Program-made: the position numbers and the translations under genes
Assembly: GCA_963971225.1 (NCBI GenBank)
Contig: OZ020267.1
Location: forward strand, 9,699,574-9,763,573
Source of the DNA: Melieria omissa
Taxonomy: Eukaryota > Arthropoda > Insecta > Diptera > Ulidiidae
Direction: 5' to 3'
DNA: 64,000 bases
Part shown: in pieces, positions 1 through 10,020 of the stretch
Layout of the letters: each line of letters starts with the position of its first letter
How positions within the stretch are numbered: the stretch's first letter is position 1
The notes under the pieces: model-generated
Seen by the model: the letters and a program-made list of their open reading frames with translations, nothing else
Databases searched by the model: none
Told to the model about the DNA's origin: nothing

Positions 1-1080
1 CGTTGCTTGTTCAAAACTTGATAAAACAAACACTGAAAGCATAAGAAATTAGTTTTGCTGTTGTTGTACGTCAAATCTAAGCATAAAAATTGGCATTATT
101 ATGGCCGACATTATGTAGTTTTCAATGAATTCATACATTCATATGGTTGTTGTTATTAGTGGTGTACGTTACTTTCTGCATGTTCGACGCAAAATGACTT
201 GAATGAAGTGTATAAATGAATAATGGGTTAGTTCATAAAAAAAATACGTCAAAATTAAACGTTTTCATATGCCACACACACAACTTTTGTCACAGCTGGA
301 ATTGACTGTCAAATGTCGTTCCACATACAAATGAAGTCAGTTTGGCGCTCCAGTCAGCTGTTTAAAAATGCCACAGCTGTATAACTCTACACAAAAGCGC
401 ACAAATCAAGTTATAACAGCAGCACTCAGTCGAAAAAAAAACACAATGCGCGTGCGCACGCTTTAGCTGAATGCCTGATAAACGCTGCGCTTAGTCGTCA
501 TACATTTGTATTCCTGATTATCTATGCGGCAATAAAATTTTAATTGTACACCATTCGTTTTTTATAAATTTGACTACTGTTGTTGAAAACTTATGTCTAA
601 TTTTTTAACCACACACAAACACACACAAAATGTACAACAAAATACTGAAATAAACCTAATAGATATGTAATTGATGAAATTATTCACACGCTTGTCAACT
701 ATAATTGGATAGTGCAGCGTGCGAGAAGCGTCGCCACAGGCAGCTGACCCTTTTAATGAGCTTGAAAACACACAGACACACACACTGTTCACACCCTATA
801 TTTCTATTTCGGTTTTTTTGTTTACATTTTTGTTTCACATTCTTATCATTTAGTCAGCTATAGAAAATAAATATTTGTCTGGCCGATAAGCTGAACGCTC
901 AACGTTTTACACGTGCACTCCAAAATATTTGAATCTTATTTGGGGGCTTTTTTATGTCTTGATTGGAATGCCACGATTACGATACATGTGTAGATATTTT
1001 TGTTTCGATTTTATTTTAATTTAATAATAAAAGAGATTTTAAAGGCGTTAACTTCCGTGGTGAATGTTTCTTTCATACCT
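1..1080. other. Upstream non-coding DNA, no gene seen
   Basis: AT-rich unique-looking sequence with short CA-rich patches around 610-630 and 770-790. I find no open frame with an ATG, splice-site pair or protein motif. It may be intergenic or intronic. Confidence 0.5.
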
Positions 1081-1189
1081 TGTTTGCCAACTTGGCGAGT
1101 GAGAACTTGGCGTTCTAGGATCAAAACCTTACTACAAATTAGAATTGTATTCTCTTAAATGGCCATAACAATCCCTGAACGGATTACAG

Positions 1190-1625
1190 ACTCCGCAAAA
1201 GCTGCTTTCAGGCGCTTTGCAGTAGTTTACACCAAGAGTCAAGTTAGATTGGTTCTTTCAACGAAAACGATCTCTTTCTACGTAGTTGATCTTCAGTTAC
1301 CTAATTGAATATCCTTTTTACATCTTAAGCTTCACTGACCACTGGGGCTACAAATCCGAGATAGTTGAGTCCCCTGATGTTGTTTCACTCTCCTGATTTC
1401 CTCTGAAGTTGTACGTCCAAGTCTTTAATCAAATCACATAGCTGATTATTTATTCGTATACGATACTCGTTGCCAATACGAACAGAGTAGAAGATCTTGC
1501 GAAAAACCTTCTTCTCAGACATGAGAATAGATTGAGCATGAATCTGAGTTATCTTGTGATTTCCTTTCATCTCAAAAGACAAGAACGACTTCATCTATAA
1601 AACCTTTTTTAGATCTAACCATGTC
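1190..1625 (-). mobile_element. RTE-like non-LTR retrotransposon fragment (copy 1)
   Basis: A 69-codon minus-strand frame at 1385-1594 carries the block V-F-R-K-I-F-x-S-V-R-I-G-N-E-Y-R-I-R-x-N. This resembles the stretch after the reverse transcriptase in RTE-type elements, just before the usual R-W-L-G-H-V-x-R-M-D motif. Downstream on the minus strand (about 1190-1290) the DNA is colinear with copy 2 at 6785-6895: both share the same ordered blocks and the GCAAAAG...CTTTCAGGCGC end. The reading frame breaks between these parts, so this is a dead fragment. The family assignment is inferred from motif order, not a search. Confidence 0.55.
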
Positions 1626-2130
1626 TGCTAAAAATTTATGAAAATCTTTGAGATAAAATTGGGGAAGTCTTACTATTGTCCGAGATATGCTTAACGAGGC
1701 ATTGACACGTTTCACCAAAAAAGATTTGAAAGAATTTTGTACACAGATACAAGCAAATGCTTTATTTCTGTTGCAATCAAGAATTGTAAGAAATGTCTGG
1801 AAAATTGTGAATCTTAGCAGCCTTTTTTGGAGGGTCTGCCCCTAACTTAATCAATTGGATTCTTTTGATTCCGATCACAGCTATTTAAACTTTTACATAA
1901 TGATGATGCCATCTTCGGGGTATTGTAAGCTTTGTGATACCTCAAAGCCCCAAGCTCAATACACAATTTGTTACCCAGCTCAGTTGAGGCAATAAAAAGA
2001 AAGAGAAGAGCTACTATCCTCTCTTCCTGTTATTTCAGAAGAATTATCTTCTTTTTCTATTACAAAATACTATCTTCTCTTCCAGATGTTCTAAAAGAAT
2101 CAAAATCCCATAGGATTTTCCCTTCTCGTC
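1626..2130. other. No gene seen
   Basis: AT-rich DNA with a small internal repeat of TATCTTCTCTTCC-like blocks at about 2015-2095. Nothing else is recognisable. Confidence 0.4.
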
Positions 2131-3081
2131 AGGCTTGATTGCTTATCGGATGGTGCGCTTCCTTTTTCCCCCCAGAGGATCGAGGTTCAACTGCTGGTTC
2201 AGGCCAGTGTTGCACGATACCTGAAATTACTTTCTCCTAAAACTTAAAAACAAGCTGAATTTTTCTTTCAAAAATTTATAAAATATAAATTTTGTAAAAA
2301 TTGTTTTTGTTATTCTCAACCAGTGGTTGGCAAAATTGACAATGAGATGGTGTTGTAATTTCTCTACACGGTATAAAATTATACCTGAACAACGACTGAT
2401 TGAGAGATCGTAAGAATGCGTTGAGTAAGCTTTGCCGACCACTGTTCTAAACTAAGGAATTAAACTTCTCATACAAAACTACAAATAAGCTAAGATGTAT
2501 AAGACCTGTTCAAAAAATAAATCAAAGTCATCGAAGCAAAAGTTTATAGAAATACTAAAGAAAATACAGATATTTAAAAATTAAAAACCGTCAAAATTAT
2601 CGCAATGGTCTTTTTAGTGTTAACAATTTAACAGAAACAAAACATTTAAAAAATGAGATCGGTATGAAATTCGTTTTTGTTAATTTCCTTCATTTATTGC
2701 ATAAATTTTACACTCGGTAGCATATAATTTAATTTAATTAAATTAGACACTTTAGCTTTTAATATTCAAGACTTCAGTGACACTAATGATGTCTAGTAAA
2801 CAATTCTTCCTACTGAAAAATCTTTTAAAAAGCCAAAAATCTCATAAACCTAAGAGGAAATCTCTTGATCTGGCAACACTAAACTTTAACTGAACTTCGG
2901 GCTGTTTAAATCCTCGTCTACTTCTATCGGTATCCACAAGAATTAGATGGGAATTATAAGCAACCCTGTGGAAAAATAGTGTTTCATACATATTTTAGGC
3001 GGATGGAATTCGTGGTATCACAATGGGCCACATAGGGTCTAGGGTATCTCATACAGAGCAGACAGCCTAACCTAACCTTTC
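2131..3081 (+). mobile_element. tRNA-derived SINE (copy D) split by a hAT-like MITE
   Basis: The left part (2131-2204) is a degenerate tRNA-like head that aligns with the better heads at 7769, 10,021 and 47,801; its B-box is weak (GAGGTTCAACTGC). A hAT-like MITE interrupts it at 2205. The SINE body resumes near 2896 with the shared block CCTCGTCTACTTCTATCG. It continues through GTGGTATCACAATGGGCC and ends in CCTAACCTAACC at about 3068-3080. The same body and tail recur at 3110-3268, 8070-8328 and 10,090-10,222. Family membership rests on these shared blocks. Confidence 0.6.
2205..2880 (+). mobile_element. hAT-like MITE inside SINE copy D
   Basis: It begins CAGTGTTGC and ends with the near-inverse CTGGCAACACT, so the ends form an inverted repeat of about 14 bp of the CAGTGTTGCC type seen in many hAT elements. 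The interior is AT-rich and has no open frame. The 8 bases before it (GTTCAGGC) resemble CTTCGGGC at 2895-2902, which would be a decayed 8-bp target duplication if the right end lies at 2894. About 220 bp of the interior matches 48,280-48,640 in a second copy. Confidence 0.55.
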
Positions 3082-3109
3082 CTTCTAATTTAGCTATTGT
3101 GTTTATCCC

Positions 3110-3268
3110 TCCCTCCTTTCTCCTATCCGTTTGAAATACATGTTAAAAAAAACCAGTGTTGCATACACATTTCAAACGGGTACAATTTGTGGTATCACAA
3201 TGGGCCCATAAAGAGGCCTAAGTGTGTCTCATACAGAGGCAGCCACTACAACCTAACCTAACCTTATA
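3110..3268 (+). mobile_element. SINE 3'-end fragment (copy E)
   Basis: 5'-truncated copy of the window's SINE. It begins with a CTCC-rich block and carries ACATGTTAAAAAAAACCAG, TTTCAAACGGGT and GTGGTATCACAATGGGCC. It ends in CCTAACCTAACCTT, which is the same tail as copy D about 190 bp upstream. Confidence 0.6.
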
Positions 3269-3625
3269 GAATGAGGAGGAAAGCTCCTCGACCAAAGTAA
3301 AGTTAAGTAGTAGTAAAGTTCATTTAGAACTAAAAATAGGCTTTGTAATACTCGCTTGAGATCTCTTTTTAGTTCTTTACTTTGTCATTTCTTACAGTCT
3401 TTTTTCGCGTTTCTTTCTCTCTCTAGCAGTCTCTTTCCGTTCTTTTTCTTCTATTATCAATCACTATTCCTCTTTCATCTTTTACTACCTGAGATCTCTA
3501 TATACTTTTGTTATATGTATCTACACTTTTTTGTTCAAAGTTTCCTCTTTGATTCGACTCGTTCGAGTTTTACTTTTCTTTCGAAACATCTATCGATCGG
3601 ATGAATGAAAACGAAATGATGACCT

Positions 3626-4260
3626 ACTATAAATATAAACACACAAATTAATTATAGCTCGGCAATGCTCTGAGGCTATTTGTAGAAAAATATACAAACT
3701 GCTGCGTTTGTTTACACGACGACGACGACGTCTGCATTTGCGGCCGCGTTGTGTGTTTGGTTGCCATCGACGCTCGCTTTAGTGGCATTTTGTGTGCTTC
3801 CCATTTCTCGTGACTTCACTGTAAATTAAGTATAATTAATTTATAATTAAGTCGTTGTATTTTGGGGCCTCTGGTTCTTTGCCGTTCGGCAGCTTGTGTG
3901 CGCTGTTTCGCTTTTCCAACTCATGTATTCTAATCTTTGCCGCAGAATCGACGCTTAAAAACGTTGAAGGCGTGCGGATCGCTGCAAAGAGAAAGCGAGA
4001 GAACCGCCGAACAAGTAGAAGAAGTACTGCGACCGCATGTGGCGTGTTCGCTGTTGGCCGCAAGCGAGTTTCGGTGCTCACTGGAGCGCGCTCGGAGCTT
4101 CACCACGTTTGCAGTAATTCTGTCTAGTAGACTTTTTAACTAACTGCCGGCTGGTGTTCGGCAGCGCGCGCGTCATCGCTCGCTAGTCGTCTATCCGTGA
4201 CCGTGTGGCGCCCGCTCGCCCGCCCCCGACCGCTGCGTGTGCAGCGAGGCGCTTTTGGTA
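3626..4260 (+). promoter_or_regulatory. Possible promoter / 5' exon region, CpG-rich island
   Basis: A TATA-like CTATAAATATAAAC stands at 3627-3640. It is followed by about 550 bp much richer in G+C and CpG than its surroundings, including a CGACGACGACG run and GCGGCCGCG. The island ends at a possible weak donor, TTTG|GTAATG, near 4256. Open frames exist on both strands here, but they overlap and look like composition effects. It could be a 5'-UTR exon upstream of the candidate exon at 7605, or an enhancer. Strand is uncertain. Confidence 0.22.
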
Positions 4261-5660
4261 ATGCCTGCGAAATTTCATTCAATGTCAAGGTTAAACAATT
4301 TTTTTCTTGATTATTTTGTTGTTGTTTCATTGTATTTCTTTACTTTAAATGCTGTTTGGTTTTTCGGCTTTTTTGTTTTATATTCTCGCACATTTTGCGG
4401 CCACTCACAGTTGATAACTAAATTTACTTTGAAATTATTCAACACCTTAGCCATTTTTGTTTCTCTTCATTTTTAACTAATTGTACAATTGCTGTTGCTG
4501 TAACTTTCGTATCACTACACGTTGACTTTTATTTTTTAGCCTTTTTGTTTTGTTACGCTGTTTTGCACATTTTATTTATTTGCTTTGTTTTTCTGTGTAT
4601 TCGCATGTGTGTGTTTTTGTGTACAAGTTTTACTTTGGCATTTATTTATTTTGTCTGTGTGCGATTTTTGTTGGCATTTTTTGTTACTTTGTTTTCTTGT
4701 TTACTAAAATTTTTTGCACATTTCGGCTGGCACTGTTTTTTTTCGTCTCAATTGTTTTGTTGTTTTGCTTTGTTTTGCTGTACTTGCGAATGTGCGCTTA
4801 CTTAATTGTTGTTGTTGTTGTTGTTGACACCTAATCGCTTACATTTTGTGGTTCGTATTGTTGATTAAAGCGTGTTTTATTCGTCAAAAAGGAAGAAGGA
4901 AGTGTCTGTCATTATTCGAACGAATGCGTCTATAAATATCTGAAATGTATAAAAACAACAACAATTAAATATGCGCCCCTGTGTGTTTATTTTCAGCTGT
5001 ACGAACTAATTTTAGCACTTGACTGGTCATTAAACGGCTGGAAAACCTTTCGTTTTGGGTATTTTTAAAGTTAATTAGTTTGTGAATGCCTCAAATCAAA
5101 GTGGTGTGTTGTTGTTGACTGAGTGTAAATGGTGTATTTTGTATGTGTTTTACGATTTTGTGATCTGAAAGTTTCAATTTCAGTTCGAAATTTAGCTGAT
5201 TCACTCAACTGGAGTTTTAAAAACAATTTGGGTTGAAAGCTTTCAATCGTCGTTGGTGGGTTTATGAACATTTTAATAAATTATTTTAATATAATTTTTT
5301 GCACTTCTTATAAAAAGTGAAGTGAGAATGTTTTGGCGGTAACAATAAGATATTTTTTGAATGGGCTTAATAGAAATAGAGGAGATCGGAAAGAGAAAGA
5401 TCGCAATACTCACATTCAACCCCTTTGAACATTTGAGAATATGGCAAAATCTCACTTAAACACAGAAGCTGTGAAAATTTCAATGATGAAATCCAAGATT
5501 TATATTTAAAACAAACTATTTCTCAAATAGGTTGCAGAATGGGAATGGTGAGGATTGAAGAGGTAGAGGCACTTAGATAATTTTGAGTATCTGAAAAGTT
5601 TTTTGGAACTCAATTAAAGGCATAAACATCCTGAAGCCATGAACATTTTGACTATTAAAA
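4261..5660. other. T-rich non-coding stretch, no gene seen
   Basis: Long T-rich, A-poor DNA on the plus strand up to about 4830, with a short (TTG)n run at 4807-4824. A lone acceptor-like TTATTTTCAG near 4995 has no matching donor. No coding signal is found. Confidence 0.4.
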
Positions 5661-5664
5661 CAAT

Positions 5665-6560
5665 GTAATGCAACCTAGTAGGTTTCTTGTGCCCCTTGAA
5701 TCATCTGGTGTTTTATGTGCTCAGGTATTGAATCAGACCTTTCTGCGATATTTGCATCAGGTCCTCATCACCGAGAATATGTTTCCCTAGAAACTTTGCA
5801 CGTCTGTGTGCCAGGGCTGGGCAGTTTATGATAATGTGTTCCATTGTTTCATCGACCTCATTGCAGTATCTGCATGTTTTGTCAATGACCAACCCTAGTT
5901 TTTGGAGGTGGTAGTTACAAGAATAGTGGCCGGTTAGGGCGCCACATCGGATTTTGAGTTGTCTTCTGCTAAGAAGTATAGCAGATTTGGCTCGTTTTGT
6001 GTTAAAGTTCAGGAAGGAAGATGTCGTAGTCCCTCAATATTATTCCAGTATTTTTGTTTTTGTGTCTGGATCCACTTGTTGATGTCCAGTTTTAGGTCGG
6101 TTTAACCGAATCCAAACATCGGGCCCGGCCCTATGAATGGGCTTTCTGCACCATTTTTTGCTTGTGTCTCTGCCCTTTCGTTGCCATCATGGCCCTCATG
6201 CCCAGGAATCCAGACGAGCAGAACCCTGTTCTGGGTCCCTAGAGCGTTGAGTTCCTTGTGGCTATCAAGCAGGATTTTTGATGTGTAGGAGAAGCTGTCA
6301 AGGGCTTTTAGAACTGACAGGTTATCCGAGAGTATAGTGAACCTTGTTCCTTGAGGGTGCGTTTTAGCAATTGTTCGAACTGCCTCAAATATATTGCATA
6401 GAGTTCAGCTTGAAATATTGAGGTATTGTAGCTTATCGGAAGGGGTAAGTTGACCACAGGGCCCACCACTCCAGCTCCTACACCACAAGCTGTTTTAGAG
6501 CCATCGGTGTACCATTTCTGAGCGTCCTCTTTTAACCATTTCGGTTTAACCACTGTTCCC
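5665..6560 (-). mobile_element. Non-LTR retrotransposon 3' end (RNase H and zinc motif), copy R1
   Basis: Minus strand. 6553-6308 encodes an RNase H start with W-Y-T-D-G-S-K-T-A-C-G-V-G-A-G. Further on, near 6215, is V-W-I-P-G-H-E-G-H-D-G-N-E-R-A, the RNase H C-terminal block. About 5880-5710 encodes C-R-Y-C-N-E-V-D-E-T-x-E-H-x4-C, a CCHC-type terminal motif, followed by a stop. The 3' UTR after it (GGGGCACAAG then CCTACTAGGTTGCA) is shared with copy R2. This layout fits the I/R1/LOA group of elements, which encode RNase H. Frame breaks between blocks show it is inactive; the reverse transcriptase is missing. Confidence 0.75.
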
Positions 6561-6784
6561 TAGTCGGATCAGTCGGAAGTCAATTATATATTTCCTTGTT
6601 GGGCTGAAATAAATCCAAAGTTTCTGCAACAAACTATTTCTGCAATGAATTTTAAGTTTAATGGTCCTTTAGAAGGGGCTTGTACGACCAGACTATGTAT
6701 GGCTTTTAGAAAGTTTTTAGTGGGTGTACTGTGCATATAAGCTTACTTAACTTTCCATAAAAACTCGTAATTGAAGTACGGCCT

Positions 6785-7325
6785 CAAGCAAAAGTTCTCT
6801 TCAGGCGCCTTTGGTTCGAGCGCTCTCTCTTCTCAACTTGGTCCTTCCGCCAGAGACATGGTCTCCCTCTTCGCCGTCGACCTTCAACTACCACGTCGAA
6901 CACTTCTTCTTGTTCTTCTTCCGAATGTTTTTTTACAAGATTGGAAGGGACCTACAGTTTTATGCCGATTCCGAACTGCGAGTGGGGAGCTTTTTCATAG
7001 GCAATTTCACTCTCAGAGGTTTTCCATTTCCTGCTGAGAGGACAGCTGCCGAAAGAAAAGTTGTTGTTTCTCTTTTTTTTTTTTTTTGTTTTCGGTGTTA
7101 CCGCAACGGAGTATTGAATTCGCGGAGTCTTGACTCGCGGCCCAACGCACTACCCAGCTGAGCTACGGCGGCTGCGTCGAATACTTCACTGGCCATTAAT
7201 CGGCTGGATGAACCTTTCGTCTTTGTCGCCGAAGCTTCATCTCATCGTCCATACGGAAGACAGTGCCAAGCCATCGTAGCCACAGGATGTTGATTCGCTG
7301 CATATACATCGTCGATTTAATATGG
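6785..7325 (-). mobile_element. RTE-like non-LTR fragment (copy 2), interrupted by a SINE
   Basis: Read on the minus strand, about 7300-7190 encodes I-N-I-L-W-L-R-W-L-G-T-V-F-R-M-D-D-E. This is the R-W-L-G-H-V-x-R-M-D block typical of the region after the RT in RTE-like elements. About 6895-6790 then encodes R-R-R-R-G-R-P-C-L-W-R-K-D-Q-V-E, the usual G-R-P-x-x-x-W-x-D-x-V-E block. A tRNA-like SINE (7068-7178) sits between them. DNA colinearity with 1190-1290 and 56,320-56,545 shows one family. Confidence 0.6.
7068..7178 (-). mobile_element. tRNA-derived SINE, second family, minus strand
   Basis: Read on the minus strand from 7175, the sequence begins GCCGCCGTAGCTCAGCTGGG, a very tRNA-like 5' half with an A-box (TAGCTCAGCTGG). 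A degenerate B-box (GCGAATTCAATAC) follows, then an A-rich tail (a 15-base T run on the plus strand at 7072-7086). It splits the RTE-like fragment. It is unrelated to the TAGTCCAGCGG SINE family elsewhere in the window. Confidence 0.5.
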
Positions 7326-7604
7326 TTTTTACGTAGATCTGACTTTGAAAAAGTTGTTTTTAATGAAATATGAGTAAAAGATGAATCTTTAATTTGAAGA
7401 ATATGTTGTGTTGGAACAAAACTTTGCTGGCGAATGGTGTTTTCCTCACAATTTAACTCACTCTTTCATTTGTTCTCTTCTAGTCAGTTTGCAACAAAAT
7501 GAGACTCAGTTCTAAAAGTATGAAAAGACAACTTCAATTCGTTTTACTATATTTTTTTGCGTCATTTTCAAAGAAAATATTGAAATATTGTCTCTTATTT
7601 ACAG
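7326..7604. other. Candidate intron preceding the exon at 7605
   Basis: AT-rich DNA ending in the pyrimidine-rich acceptor TCTCTTATTTACAG at 7591-7604. No other feature is seen. Confidence 0.35.
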
Positions 7605-7701
7605 TTTGACATCTGGTTGTAATGGCATCTTTTCACGTCGCGTGGACTTTTCATCATTCAATTTGTTGCCGAAGACGCGCTTGAATTCCTATCAAGTTAA
7701 G
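7605..7701 (+). CDS. Candidate internal exon, product unknown
   Basis: 97 bp flanked by a strong acceptor (TCTCTTATTTACAG) and a near-consensus donor (AAG|GTAAGT). One plus-strand frame is open throughout: one base completing a codon, then 32 codons beginning L-T-S-G-C-N-G-I-F-S-R-R-V-D-F and ending N-S-Y-Q-V-K. The other two plus frames stop. It would enter in phase 2 and leave in phase 0. I do not recognise the peptide. The same splice sites would serve a 5'-UTR exon. The exit phase differs from the exon at 8984, so the two are not simple alternative first exons. It may belong to an overlapping gene. Confidence 0.4.
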
Positions 7702-7768
7702 GTAAGTTAACCATTTTTTGATTAAAGTTATTAAACTCTGCAGTCGGTTGTTTAAAAATCAGTTTTGC

Positions 7769-8328
7769 GGGCCTTGATAGTCCAGCGGGTAGCGCGCTGG
7801 CTATTCATACCAGAGATCCTAGGTTCGAATCCTAGCTCGGGCTGGTTAACCCATTCGAGACCGATTGCAAAAAACCGTATGTGCAATGGATTTCCGAGGC
7901 TATAACACAATAATGTGCAATTATCAGTTGTTCTGAGTAAACTAGTCGTCGAAATAAGATTTTTCTGGAACAAAATTTGGCATTGGTTTTACTGTGTACA
8001 ATACAAAGAAAAATTAAACTTCGCTCCTCGGGACCGTGTTCGAAAAAAATCGTCGTCTCGAATGGGTTAAAGTACTCGTAGTTATCTACATGAAGCAGAT
8101 GAAAATGACAAGAGTTCTGGATTTGCCAGGCAATTGCAAAACCTCTAAGTGCGAAAGGAAAATTGCCGCTCGGATTCGGTGTTAAATTCTCCTCTTCCTC
8201 CATTGTAACACATGTTAAAAAACCAGTGTTGCATACGAGTTTCAAACAGGTGGAAATTGTGGTATCACAAGGGGCCCTAGACGCTTAATTGTGTCTTATA
8301 AAAACACGACACCTTCACCTAAACTAAC
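7769..8328 (+). mobile_element. tRNA-derived SINE (copy A), best-preserved, split by a piggyBac-like MITE
   Basis: The head has a canonical pol III A-box (TAGTCCAGCGG, 7778-7788) and a perfect B-box (GGTTCGAATCC, 7822-7832). The cloverleaf is poor: position 33 is not T and the anticodon stem is mismatched, so this is not a tRNA gene. After the MITE, the body resumes at 8070 and contains GGAAAATTGCC, CATGTTAAAAAACCAGTG and GTGGTATCACAAGGGGCC. The tail is CACCTAAACTAAC. Without the MITE the element is about 340 bp. Confidence 0.75.
7850..8066 (+). mobile_element. piggyBac-like MITE with TTAA duplication
   Basis: 217 bp bounded by TTAA at 7846-7849 and 8067-8070. It starts CCCATTCGAGAC and ends GTCTCGAATGGG, so the terminal inverted repeat is 12 bp perfect and about 24 bp imperfect (both ends continue into a CGATT-like block). 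TTAA target sites and CCC...GGG ends are hallmarks of piggyBac-type elements. There is no transposase frame. It is nested in SINE copy A, so it is younger than that SINE. Confidence 0.7.
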
Positions 8329-8339
8329 ATATGAATCGA

Positions 8340-8690
8340 ACCTATCAATGAGAATCAGTTAAAAGTGGTTCAATTCATTGTTTAATCTCATAATCTCAAT
8401 TGCTCATAATTGTTTTAAACATTTTTCGATATCAACATTACGAACTTGGATACGGAAACTCGTCGGTTCCTGTTTAATACCTTAGCTCCGATCAGTTGCT
8501 TGTTGCTTCATTAAACCGTCTTCATACCCTTCTTCACTCCCTTCCTTTTTGTTTTCATATACGAAATTTTTGTATATGAAAAGCGTTGGAACCCTATTCC
8601 GCATTCGATCACTTGCCTTCCCCTCCCTCCCCCCCCCCCACAAAAAGCTCTCATTTTCCGCTGTCCTTCACAAACGCGTGTGCCCATAGT
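8340..8690. other. Upstream region of the 8.7 kb promoter
   Basis: Unique-looking DNA, becoming richer in C and CpG after about 8590, with a C-run at 8630-8639. No TATA box lies 25-35 bases before the proposed start at 8710. Confidence 0.35.
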
Positions 8691-8707
8691 TCAGCGCGCG
8701 TACAGTG

Positions 8708-8713
8708 TCAGTG
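8708..8713 (+). promoter_or_regulatory. Initiator-like core promoter (TCAGTG)
   Basis: TCAGTG matches the fly initiator consensus, with the A at 8710 as the likely +1. It lies in a CpG-rich patch (GCGCGCGTACAG just before it) and stands 243 bases before an ATG. No TATA box and no downstream promoter element at +28 are evident, so this is a weak motif-only call. Confidence 0.3.
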
Positions 8714-8984
8714 TGTTATTGTCATTGGATAAACAACAACGAGCGTGTATCCGCATGGCGTGGAATTTCGCTGTACTCGACAGATTTCTGTAGCCGTCTT
8801 CGGAATTTCGTCCGATATGTATGTCAGAGCGGAATTCTAAAAAAAAGAAAAGAAAAAAAAGCTCAGCAAGATACTCGCATAAAAATCACACACAGCTCGA
8901 CCAGCCAATTCCTAGAACATAAACAGTGTTGTGTTGTGCAATCGTTGCCATTATGTGGCTCATTGTTGTTTATTTTGCTGCAAA
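8710..8984 (+). CDS. Candidate first exon: 5' UTR plus signal-peptide start (CDS 8953-8984)
   Basis: The coding part starts at a true ATG (8953) in a reasonable fly context (GCCATTATG). It encodes M-W-L-I-V-V-Y-F-A-A plus two bases (AA), then meets a strong donor, CAAA|GTAAGT, at 8984/8985. A short hydrophobic start cut in phase 2 by an intron is typical of secreted or membrane proteins of flies whose signal peptide is split from the rest. The 243-base leader holds no better ATG in this frame. The next exon is not identified with confidence. A phase-compatible 54-bp segment exists at 55,243-55,296. The gene cannot be named from ten residues. Confidence 0.42.
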
Positions 8985-9454
8985 GTAAGTAGTTCATGCA
9001 GCATCACATTCAATACGCCCGACTGCGGTCGCCGACAAGCCGGCAACTTAAGACACTTCATTCATCGGTTCGCTCGGCCAACATGTTTTCAAGTGGTTCT
9101 GCGAATTTCGGTGCACTGTATTTCGAGTGTGTTTGTTTTTTGGACTTTGTGTTGGCCGAATGTTCATATTTGTTTTTATTGAAAGTTCTTATGTTTTCCC
9201 TACAACACCGCAATTGTTGTTTACCACAATTGTAATGCGATGCTCTGTTAAACGTTTACGTATAGTTTGTCAAGTGGCTGTGTTTGTTGCTATGTTGAAT
9301 GCATCGAATTGAAGGAAATGTTCTAAACGGTTTATTAGTTTATAAGTAGTTGTGTGCATTACAATAAGCAACTTTGTTGCTTTAAAAGAGTATTGAACTT
9401 GGTGCAAATTATTGTGTGTAAATCGATCACGTCAAGGACATTGAATTGTCATTC

Positions 9455-9830
9455 ATTGATTGCGAATTGTTGGTAGGAACGAACAGATATGGGCCTTGAC
9501 AATGCATTTTTCAAGGACATTTCAATGAGGTAGAGGTAAAGAGATATTGAAGAAGGCTGCCAATTGTTGCATAGATTTCAAGGAGGATTAGATTAGATCT
9601 GAATGGGGTTAAAGGTACTGAGACCAAAAATTATCTTTTTTGTTTATTAATTGATTGCGAATTGTTGGTAGTAACGAACAGATGGGCCTTAGCAATGCAT
9701 TTTTCAAGGACACTTCAATGAAGTAGAGGTAAAGAGATATTGGAGAAGGCTGCTAATTGTTGCATAGATTTCAATGAAGATTAGATTAGATTTGAATGGG
9801 GTTAATGGTACTGCGAGCAAAAAATATCTA
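9455..9830. repeat. Two-copy tandem duplication, period about 195 bp
   Basis: A block of about 180 bp starting ATTGATTGCGAATTGTTGG is repeated from 9650. Both copies carry GCATTTTTCAAGGACA, GAGGTAAAGAGATATTG and GAATGGGGTTAA. Differences are a few substitutions and one small indel, so the duplication is fairly recent. Confidence 0.85.
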
Positions 9831-10020
9831 TTGTCTTCCAATTGTTGTTGGAGAATATCCATCCCATCGACCAAATGAAGTTTAGTAACTCGTGGAGGTG
9901 CTTAATATTCTCTTTTGAAAGTCAGTATTGGCCCAGGTATTGCCTCCTGTTTTGATATGATTTCAAGGCATCTTCTTTGTAATATTGTCAAATGATTTGA
10001 TGAGTTTAGATGAGTTATAT

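Noticed and set aside
3065..3268. CCTAACCTAACC as telomeric (TTAGG)n repeat
   Set aside because: Only about two units, always at the 3' end of the SINE; flies lack this telomere repeat.
5715..5735. CTCAG|GTATTG as a second ratcheting point
   Set aside because: It lies inside the coding end of retrotransposon R1 and the pyrimidine tract is poor.
7769..7845. Possible tRNA gene
   Set aside because: A and B boxes are good, but the anticodon stem is mismatched, position 33 is not T and the acceptor arm does not pair. Further copies share a common body, so it is a SINE head.
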